Source of the DNA: Verrucomicrobiales bacterium
GTDB lineage: Bacteria > Verrucomicrobiota > Verrucomicrobiia > Limisphaerales > UBA9464
Direction: 5' to 3'
Assembly (NCBI GenBank): GCA_003445095.1
Contig: DLVS01000116.1
Span: 1-7,460, forward strand
DNA: 7,460 nt
The translations under genes and the position numbers were made by a program. Under the pieces are notes generated by a model. It was not told the origin of the DNA, searched no databases, and saw only the letters and a list, made by a program, of their open reading frames with translations. Of the stretch, positions 1 to 4,789 are shown in pieces; position 1 is the first letter of the stretch; the number at the start of each line of letters is the position of its first letter.

Positions 1-78
1 AGCGCGACGGCGCTCTTAGTCGGCCGGACGCGCTCCGCCAGGAATCGGCGGCCGGGGCTGCTCTCGACGCGCCGCGGC

Positions 79-114
79 AAAGCGGTGTCGCCGCTCACGC
101 TCTGCCACCGCAGT
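79..114. repeat. Candidate interspersed repeat (AAAGCGGTGTCGCCGCT type)
   Basis: The segment opens with AAAGCGGTGTCGCCGCT and closes with CTCTGCCACCGCAGT. Its first half contains the small inverted repeat AGCGG/CCGCT around TGTCG (81-95). From memory, near-identical strings, read on the other strand as ACTGCGGTGGCAGAG followed by AGCGGCGACACCGCTTT, recur between genes in Pedosphaera-like Verrucomicrobiota. Only one copy lies in this window, so its repetitive nature is recalled and not shown here. It could instead be ordinary GC-rich intergenic sequence. Confidence 0.4.
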
Positions 115-129
115 GCATAGCCTCTCGGC

Positions 130-162
130 GGTTCATGGTCCCAAGTCGTGTCCAATTTTTGG
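130..162 (+). repeat. Degenerate direct repeat, copy 1
   Basis: The unit begins GGTTCATGG and ends TTTTGG, with 33 bases in all. The copy at 303-335 has the same length and the same placement of both ends; 22 of 33 positions match by hand alignment, with the matches concentrated at the two ends. A 12-base inverted partner of the left end (127-138) sits at 176-187 and matches at 10 of 12 positions, so copy 1 looks like the left part of a roughly 60-base element bounded by imperfect inverted repeats (127-187). I recall similar TTCATGG...CCAATTTTTGG strings scattered through Verrucomicrobiota intergenic DNA, which would make this a lineage-specific repeat remnant. No protein is implied. Confidence 0.45.
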
Positions 163-175
163 AAATCGGTGCTTC

Positions 176-187
176 CCATAAACCGGC
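176..187 (-). repeat. Inverted partner of the repeat at 127-138
   Basis: CCATAAACCGGC reads GCCGGTTTATGG on the minus strand and matches GGCGGTTCATGG (127-138) at 10 of 12 positions. Together they bound a 61-base segment. They could form imperfect stem ends in RNA or mark the ends of a small non-autonomous element; nothing in the sequence separates these options. Confidence 0.35.
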
Positions 188-302
188 GTAGCCGCGGAGG
201 GAACGATGCGCACTCTCCTTTCGCACCGTCGCGGGGAATCAACCGTCCTGCAACGACTCACGCGCTTCGGCAGTCAGCGCTTCCTCCCGTCAGCGACTAC
301 GA

Positions 303-335
303 GGTTCATGGGCTTGGTTCACTTCCGAATTTTGG
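303..335 (+). repeat. Degenerate direct repeat, copy 2
   Basis: This is the second copy of the unit at 130-162. It opens with an exact GGTTCATGG and closes with AATTTTGG, with the same 33-base span. The middle ten bases have diverged almost completely (3 of 10 match). No clear inverted partner follows it before the stop codon of the minus-strand gene at 368. Confidence 0.4.
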
Positions 336-367
336 CGGTCCAACCTACTCACAAACCACAGACGCCA

Positions 368-1255
368 TCAGGCGGAGGTAGGCGCGCGCGGTCCGGTCGC
401 AGGAGCGGAGTCGTCCAAGGGTAACTCGAGCGCCGATTCGAGTGTGCTTGGCGCAGCCTCCAACGGTGACTCTTTCTGCGGCACGGCCACTAAAATCCGC
501 CGCACTGGTTGGCCCTGATAAGTGTATCCACAGGCAACCGTGCCTTCGATTCGGGTGCCTAGCGGAGGAGTTTTCCCGTTGGGAGCTTGATGGGCTTGCG
601 GATCAAATTCGTCCCCGGGTTGGGCTTCGTAGGACATCAAGCCGACTCGACGCGCCGCATCCAAACAGGCGTTCCGAAACTGGGTCAGTTGCGTCACGAC
701 TTCCGGCACTCCGCTGCGGCGGGCCGCTTGGTAGAGCGCGTGAATGTGGTCGAGCATGTGCACCATGACGTGCACATGCTCGGTGCCGCCTCGGCGGAGT
801 TTGTCGAGCTCGAGCTTGAGAGCCGCTTTTTCTTGGTCGTTGGCGCGGCCCAAGAATTCAGTAAATGCTCGCGCTTCGGCGGTCACCTTTTCGACCGCCG
901 CGGTCGAGCTAGTCGCTGCCTTGGTCGCGTTTTCTTGAATCGTCTGCCATTGGGCGGTGGCCTGCTGAATTTGGGTGGCCACTCCATAAACCTGACTCAA
1001 CTGCTGGGCTGCAGCCGCCAGATTGGCCTGCTCCCAAAGCTTCACCGCCGCCGTGTGCTCGCGTACGAACGGAATGATCCCAATCAGACAGCCTACGACG
1101 AAGCAGGCAACGACACCCAAGATCACCCACTGACTGAGCGGCCACGTCGCGGTTAAGATCAAGAATCCTCCGAGCGCGACGAGCAAGGCGTCGGCCGCGA
1201 GGAACGGCCACTTCGTGATTCGGGGAGCTTCCAACTCAGGCATGCGAATCAGCAT
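368..1255 (-). CDS. Membrane-anchored GrpE-like protein
   Basis: A 295-residue protein. Two hydrophobic segments lie near the N-terminus (about residues 17-36 and 43-63) and form a helical hairpin that should hold it in the inner membrane. They are followed by an Ala/Gln-rich helical, probably coiled-coil stretch (about 75-160). Residues about 160-258 resemble GrpE, the nucleotide exchange factor of DnaK: a helix pair containing MLDHIHAL and QLTQFRNACLDAARRVGL, then GDEFDPQAHQA (214-224), then GYTYQGQPVRRILVAV (243-258), which follows the GYTLNGRTIR...V.V end of E. coli GrpE. The usual Pro after the conserved Arg is missing. The tail (about 262-295) is acidic and Pro/Ala-rich, probably disordered. 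True GrpE is normally soluble and about 200 residues long, so this is a divergent, anchored relative and not the housekeeping gene; no dnaK or dnaJ is nearby. It lies 33 bases after the dehydratase gene. Neither possible start (residue 1 or Met5) has a clear ribosome binding site. The gene itself is very likely; the GrpE relation is inferred from motifs. Confidence 0.8.
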   Translation of the reverse strand: MLIRMPELEAPRITKWPFLAADALLVALGGFLILTATWPLSQWVILGVVACFVVGCLIGIIPFVREHTAAVKLWEQANLAAAAQQLSQVYGVATQIQQATAQWQTIQENATKAATSSTAAVEKVTAEARAFTEFLGRANDQEKAALKLELDKLRRGGTEHVHVMVHMLDHIHALYQAARRSGVPEVVTQLTQFRNACLDAARRVGLMSYEAQPGDEFDPQAHQAPNGKTPPLGTRIEGTVACGYTYQGQPVRRILVAVPQKESPLEAAPSTLESALELPLDDSAPATGPRAPTSA

Positions 1256-1288
1256 AGCCAGAAGCCATCCCGAGCGGAAGCGTCTCGC

Positions 1289-1576
1289 TTATTTCGCGTG
1301 CGCTAAAGCATTCGCCCGAGCGGCCAACGCGAAGTCGAGGTTCGTCAACCCACCCGCATCGTGAGTCGTCAGCGCTAGGGTCACGCGATTCCACCGGATG
1401 TCGATGTCCGGATGATGTTGAGCCTTCTCGGCGGCGCGAGCCACGGCATTGACGAATTTCATGGCCGCGAGGAAGTCGGCAAACTCAAACGTCCGTCGAA
1501 TCACCGAGCCGCGTCGCGTCCATTCAGGGACACTGGCCAGGGACGCACGAATTTCAGAGGCAGCGAGCAACGGCAT
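1289..1576 (-). CDS. phhB: Pterin-4a-carbinolamine dehydratase
   Basis: A 95-residue protein, the normal length of this single-domain family. It dehydrates 4a-hydroxytetrahydrobiopterin to the quinonoid dihydropterin, the recycling step after aromatic amino-acid hydroxylation; in bacteria lacking such a hydroxylase, roles in folate or molybdopterin metabolism have been proposed. The signature EKAQHHPDIDIRWNRV (50-65) is intact. His54, His55, His72 and Asp81 have the same spacing as the active-site His/His/His/Asp of the human enzyme, and GGLTNLD (75-81) is also typical. The expected alpha-beta-beta-alpha-beta-beta-alpha fold fits the pattern. It should be cytoplasmic. The start is the only ATG that keeps the N-terminal helix (AASEIRASLASVPEW); no Shine-Dalgarno sequence precedes it. 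It lies 49 bases after the DUF362 gene and 33 before the GrpE-like gene, on the same strand, so cotranscription is plausible. No phenylalanine hydroxylase gene is in the window, so its physiological partner is unknown. Confidence 0.93.
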   Translation of the reverse strand: MPLLAASEIRASLASVPEWTRRGSVIRRTFEFADFLAAMKFVNAVARAAEKAQHHPDIDIRWNRVTLALTTHDAGGLTNLDFALAARANALAHAK

Positions 1577-1625
1577 GGGACAACGTGGTCTGCGATTCGT
1601 CGATCTGCAACCTGCCCGCGCAGGC

Positions 1626-2705
1626 TCATTCCAGTCTCCGAACGTCGATCCTTTTTAAGTCCGATACCCCCAGCTCCAACAACTCCGCGTTAACGTAAAC
1701 TTCGGCGGAACCGGGCTTGTCCATGGCCTTCTGTGGGCCTTGTCGCGCCCGCTCTAAATCGTCAAGCGCCAATGCATCCAGGGCCACCGAATCGCGGCTG
1801 AATCGAAGTTCATTCAAGATCACCGTGTTATGAAGACGAACCGATTCCTCGCCGCGATACTGGGCGATGAGCGCGTCACTCACGCCGAACACCACGCGCG
1901 GCAATACGTCGTCCAGCGCGCAAATTTCCGGCACGGCCTCGGCAATCAGTGGTCCGTTGTTGGCAAAGCGCAGCGTGTTATCCACCGACGCGAAAGCGAG
2001 TCCCGTCAACTGGCCGCTAACGCCGGCGAGATTGTGGGTCAAAACGGGCGTGACCGGAATCACCACGGTCAGCTCCTTCGTTAGGAGTGTCGTCACGTAG
2101 GAACGTCGGCCCGCATTCAGTTCATCCTTTCGACCGAACTCCAGGTCGCTCGCGGTAAGCCGCCCGAGCACCGACTTTTCGTAACTCTTGGATTGGTCTG
2201 GATCCCAGCCCGCGTCTTCGCTGGCGACACAGCGGACGCCTAGCTCGTCAGCGAGAGCATACCAGCCCGCGCCCCGGAGGTCGGTGGAACGTTTGTCCCA
2301 AATGACAATCCGCCGCGGTGAATGCCCCGACTCCAACAGGGTCTCGATTAGGGCGCGTACAACTACGGGCCGAGTGCCACTGATGTCGCCGGGAGCGGAG
2401 TTGACTTTGAATCCGACCACGTCGTTGGTCCGCAACAATGCCCGCCAGGCGTCCGACAACGTGGGCTTGTCCGCCAGCGCTGTGAGTCCGCGTTCGACCA
2501 TTCTCCGAACGATTGCAGCATTGGGAAGGAAGTGCCGGGTTGCCGCTGGATCGTGGACCGCGATGACTTCCGCGCGAGGCCGATTCGTGCTGGGCGCGAA
2601 CCCAGCGGGAGGAACAGTGTCGGCGCCTGCTGCCCAAAGCGCCGCGCCGAACGCCACGAAGGAGGCGAACCACAATTGGAGCTGGCGATGGCGCGAGGCG
2701 GGCAT
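1626..2705 (-). CDS. Exported DUF362 domain protein
   Basis: A 359-residue protein from the chosen start. Residues 1-28 look like a cleavable signal peptide: a short basic n-region (SRHR), a hydrophobic core (LWFASFVAFGAALWA) and an AGA site before DT. The mature part has the marks of the DUF362 family: VVGFKVNSAPG (about 96-106), a helix and strand ending in IVIWDK (133-138), the core PVTPVLTHNLAGVSGQLTG (217-235) where the family often has a 'P.lk.H...G.sg.lKn' pattern, and a C-terminal AEVYVNAELLELGVSDLKRI. No cysteine cluster for a 4Fe-4S centre is seen, unlike some longer relatives. The biochemical function of DUF362 proteins is not established; this one probably acts in the periplasm. 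The frame stays open upstream to TTG at 2744, with ATGs at 2726 and 2720. I chose ATG 2705 because it gives a textbook signal peptide, but no start has a good ribosome binding site. It follows the transporter gene and precedes the dehydratase on the same strand. Confidence 0.85.
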   Translation of the reverse strand: MPASRHRQLQLWFASFVAFGAALWAAGADTVPPAGFAPSTNRPRAEVIAVHDPAATRHFLPNAAIVRRMVERGLTALADKPTLSDAWRALLRTNDVVGFKVNSAPGDISGTRPVVVRALIETLLESGHSPRRIVIWDKRSTDLRGAGWYALADELGVRCVASEDAGWDPDQSKSYEKSVLGRLTASDLEFGRKDELNAGRRSYVTTLLTKELTVVIPVTPVLTHNLAGVSGQLTGLAFASVDNTLRFANNGPLIAEAVPEICALDDVLPRVVFGVSDALIAQYRGEESVRLHNTVILNELRFSRDSVALDALALDDLERARQGPQKAMDKPGSAEVYVNAELLELGVSDLKRIDVRRLE

Positions 2706-2806
2706 GCGCGGACCCAACATGCCCATTGGCGGGCATGGATGCAAAGCTCAGCTCGGCTCGCACCGCAGTTCGCGTCGAATCAAGCCGGGTGCGGCGCTGG
2801 AGGAAG

Positions 2807-2828
2807 GAGGGCCCGCGAACAGGCCCCC
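2807..2828 (-). other. Hairpin between transporter and DUF362 genes
   Basis: Read on the minus strand, GGGGGCC and GGCCCTC can pair over seven bases (one G-U) around the loop TGTTCGCG. It begins 32 bases beyond the transporter stop codon. No T-run follows, so it is not a classical intrinsic terminator. It could slow polymerase, protect the transporter mRNA 3' end, or be a chance product of high GC. Its position suggests that the transporter and the downstream genes may be separate transcripts. Confidence 0.3.
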
Positions 2829-2860
2829 GTGTCCGTTTCCCGGTCGCAGCAGGGCGAGTT

Positions 2861-4492
2861 TCAGGCCATCTTTGGCTGCGCTCCAGTGCTAATGTGGACC
2901 GGCTTGTAACCGCCAATCGCCCTGAAGTAGAGCAGCATGCCGAGGTAGATCACCGCCATGGTGGCCGGGATGAAGGAATCGGCCTTCAGCGTCTTACGAT
3001 CACCGTTTTGATCGGCGGTGGTCACCGTCTGCTGGGCCGGGTTCCGTTGGGCGGCCGCCACTTCCTTCACGGCACCGAGTTTCTTGCCGTCGAGCCCGTA
3101 GGAAGGTTCAAAGAATAGGAACTTGGACGGCTTCTCGGCCTTGTATTCCGCGAACAACGCCGGGTTGCTGGCATCCAAGGCCTCACCGGCAAAGCGGTCC
3201 TTCGCGTAGCCCAGGCCCGGGGAACCGATCAGTCCGGCGCTCATCATTCCCAGTCCACCCATGATCGAGATGGCCACCGCACCGGTGCGCGGGAACCGAT
3301 CGGAAACCACCGCCAGCATGGTCGGCCAGAAAAAGGTCTTGCCGATTCCGTAGATGGTCAGCGCCAGCAAGGCACCGCCGAAACTGGTGATGCCGGCGGT
3401 AAGGTTCAGGCCGATGCAGGCGAGGATGGCGCAGGCCAGTAGGATACCCACCGGGGTAAATCCGAGCCGCTTCTCAATGAAGTCGGCGCAGAACCGCAGC
3501 AGGAACATGGTCAACGAAGTGAAGACGAACAGGATCTTGCCTTGTTCCGAGGTGAGAATGTTGCCGGTGATGTTCTGAATCCAGCCATCGGTGCCTAGTT
3601 CGACCGCGCCGACCAGGATGTGAGTGATGAACAGCACGAACAGGAGGACCGCCCCGAAAGAGAATCCGCTGAGGCCGGCGAACCAGAGGAAGCCGCCCAC
3701 TCCGACCGCGATGGCCAGCCAGAACCAGGTGGTGCCGGTGAAGAAGTCGCTGCCGGTCAGGGAACCCAGGATGCCGCCGAGGTTATCCTTGAAGAACAGC
3801 CAGAGCATGAAGGCGATCACCGCCGCTCCGAGGATGCCGACGTCCTTGAACATTTCGCCCAAGCTGAGGCCCTTTTGCGAGGCTTCGGACTTCGGGTAAC
3901 TCTGGCCGAGGAAGAGAATTCCGTAGAGGGCGGTCGGGATGAGGAAGAGGCCCAGCTGCATTTTCCAACCCACATTCAGTCGGTCGTCGAGCCACCACCC
4001 GAGCGCGCCGCCAATCACCAATCCCAAGGGCCAGGAGGCGTGCAGGATGTTGAGATAATGGGTTCGGTTGTGGGGAAACAGGGTTGCCACGAGGGGATTG
4101 GCCACGGCTTCCAGCGTCCCATTGGCCAGGGCGAAGATGAAGGTCCCGATGAACAGGAAATTATAGGCCGTGGCTTTCGCCATTCCGCCGGTCGCGCCGA
4201 AGGTGACGAAGGCCGACAGGATGTGGAAAAGGAAGGCGGCCACCACCAGCTTGCCGTAGCCGATTTTGTCAGCCACCAAGCCGCCGATGATGATACCGAA
4301 GCAAAATCCGGTGAAACCCGCGCCGCCGATCAAGCCGAGCTCGGAAGCGGTGAAGCCGAATTCGGTGCCCCAGTTGTCGAGGATGCCGCCGCGGATGGCG
4401 AAGCCGATACCGGCGGCCAAGATGGCCATAAAGCCGGCAAACAGGAGCCGTTTGGCATTAGGGACGATGCCTTCGTTGCTAACGTTGCTCAT
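2861..4492 (-). CDS. MFS transporter, FHS/FucP-like, with extended architecture
   Basis: A 543-residue inner-membrane protein, longer than the usual 400-450 for this superfamily. By eye it has about 14 membrane segments: six in the N-terminal half (about 16-195), two extra in the central linker (about 218-234 and 255-273), then six more ending with 507-525. The MFS loop signature [14 protein letters not shown] (70-83) lies between segments 2 and 3. [13 protein letters not shown] (128-140) followed by an LN...GL stretch recalls the E..NP..t.LgP region of the fucose/glucose (FHS) transporters, and [12 protein letters not shown] (294-305) recalls the family's segment-7 motif. A polar loop of about 75 residues (430-505) separates the last two segments. 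The substrate is probably a sugar or related small molecule driven by an ion gradient, but it cannot be read from the sequence. The ATG start is clear from the short N-tail ending at segment 1, although AAATT, not a Shine-Dalgarno sequence, precedes it. It is divergent from the helicase gene. Confidence 0.88.
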   Translation of the reverse strand: MSNVSNEGIVPNAKRLLFAGFMAILAAGIGFAIRGGILDNWGTEFGFTASELGLIGGAGFTGFCFGIIIGGLVADKIGYGKLVVAAFLFHILSAFVTFGATGGMAKATAYNFLFIGTFIFALANGTLEAVANPLVATLFPHNRTHYLNILHASWPLGLVIGGALGWWLDDRLNVGWKMQLGLFLIPTALYGILFLGQSYPKSEASQKGLSLGEMFKDVGILGAAVIAFMLWLFFKDNLGGILGSLTGSDFFTGTTWFWLAIAVGVGGFLWFAGLSGFSFGAVLLFVLFITHILVGAVELGTDGWIQNITGNILTSEQGKILFVFTSLTMFLLRFCADFIEKRLGFTPVGILLACAILACIGLNLTAGITSFGGALLALTIYGIGKTFFWPTMLAVVSDRFPRTGAVAISIMGGLGMMSAGLIGSPGLGYAKDRFAGEALDASNPALFAEYKAEKPSKFLFFEPSYGLDGKKLGAVKEVAAAQRNPAQQTVTTADQNGDRKTLKADSFIPATMAVIYLGMLLYFRAIGGYKPVHISTGAQPKMA

Positions 4493-4688
4493 AATTTACG
4501 TGACGTGGTTGGACTTGGAAACGCGGGGAGTAAACCGAACTCGCGAAAATCGGTCCACAAATCGTTTCAGAGTTTTGGCGGGAGCGCGCACGGCTTCGTC
4601 CGCGTAACGGTCCGAGGGGCAGGATTTAGGCACCGAAGACACGTAGAGAGAAACGATTCAAACGCGGGAGCGCGGGTTCGAGTCCACA

Positions 4689-4727
4689 GGCGCTGCGTGT
4701 TGCGGGCGAGCCGCTCGCAACAGCGCC
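4689..4727. other. Strong hairpin in the helicase leader
   Basis: TGTTGCGGGC (4698-4707) pairs with GCTCGCAACA (4713-4722) over ten bases with one G-U, around the five-base loop GAGCC. Outside it, GGCGC (4689-4693) pairs with GCGCC (4723-4727) across a four-base bulge TGCG. The structure ends 62 bases before the helicase start codon. It has no T-run on either side, so it is not an ordinary terminator. It may be a leader-RNA structure, a binding site, or part of a lineage-specific intergenic repeat. Confidence 0.45.
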
Positions 4728-4775
4728 CCCCATGCGGAGAAACTCAACTCGCTTTCCTTTCCACGTCCTTCGTTT

Positions 4776-4782
4776 GAGGGAG
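4776..4782 (+). promoter_or_regulatory. Ribosome binding site of the helicase gene
   Basis: GAGGGAG, which contains GAGG and GGAG, lies seven bases before TTG 4790. This decides the start: the next in-frame candidate, ATG 4829, has no purine-rich site before it. Confidence 0.7.
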
Positions 4783-4789
4783 CTTCCCA

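Larger units (their letters stand above)
1..367. other. Gene-free stretch with degenerate repeat-like motifs
   Basis: No believable gene is present. The short frames here (148-381 and 206-424, plus strand) have low-complexity, Arg/Ser/Pro-rich products, no ribosome binding site and no recognisable domain. The stretch lies downstream of the stop codon of the minus-strand GrpE-like gene. It contains a pair of 33-base degenerate direct repeats, an inverted partner of the first copy, and a motif at 79-114 that resembles an interspersed element I associate with this lineage; these are listed separately. I see no stem followed by a T-run that would terminate the upstream minus-strand gene. What lies before position 1 is unknown. 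Confidence 0.6.
4493..4789. other. Divergent intergenic region
   Basis: These 297 bases separate the starts of the transporter (minus) and the helicase (plus), so both promoters should be here. I cannot assign a convincing -35/-10 pair for either. Visible structure: ACGTGACGT (4498-4506), a small symmetric motif five bases upstream of the transporter ATG; an exact 11-base direct repeat GCGGGAGCGCG at 4578-4588 and 4664-4674; a strong hairpin at 4689-4727; and the helicase ribosome binding site at 4776-4782. Confidence 0.6.

Noticed and set aside
148..424. Short plus-strand frames in the gene-free stretch
   Set aside because: They have no ribosome binding site and no domain, and they overlap the repeat motifs and the end of the GrpE-like gene.
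1611..1624. Small hairpin CCTGC/GCAGG just after the DUF362 stop codon
   Set aside because: It has only five pairs with a four-base loop and no T-run, too weak to call a terminator in GC-rich DNA.
2188..2916. Open frames on both strands overlapping the DUF362 gene
   Set aside because: The products are Arg/Ser/Pro-rich with no domain. The DUF362 frame has a signal peptide and family motifs and explains the region.
4498..4506. ACGTGACGT as an operator next to the transporter start
   Set aside because: It is symmetric, but only nine bases long and single; no regulator gene or second copy supports it.
4675..4685. GGTTCGAGTCC, which looks like a tRNA T-arm
   Set aside because: The flanking bases do not complete the five-pair T stem, and no anticodon arm, D arm or acceptor stem can be found around it.
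3620..4777. 385-codon open frame on the plus strand opposite the transporter
   Set aside because: Its product is Glu/Gly/His/Gln-rich, as expected from reversed hydrophobic codons. It is antisense to a clear membrane protein and runs into intergenic DNA.
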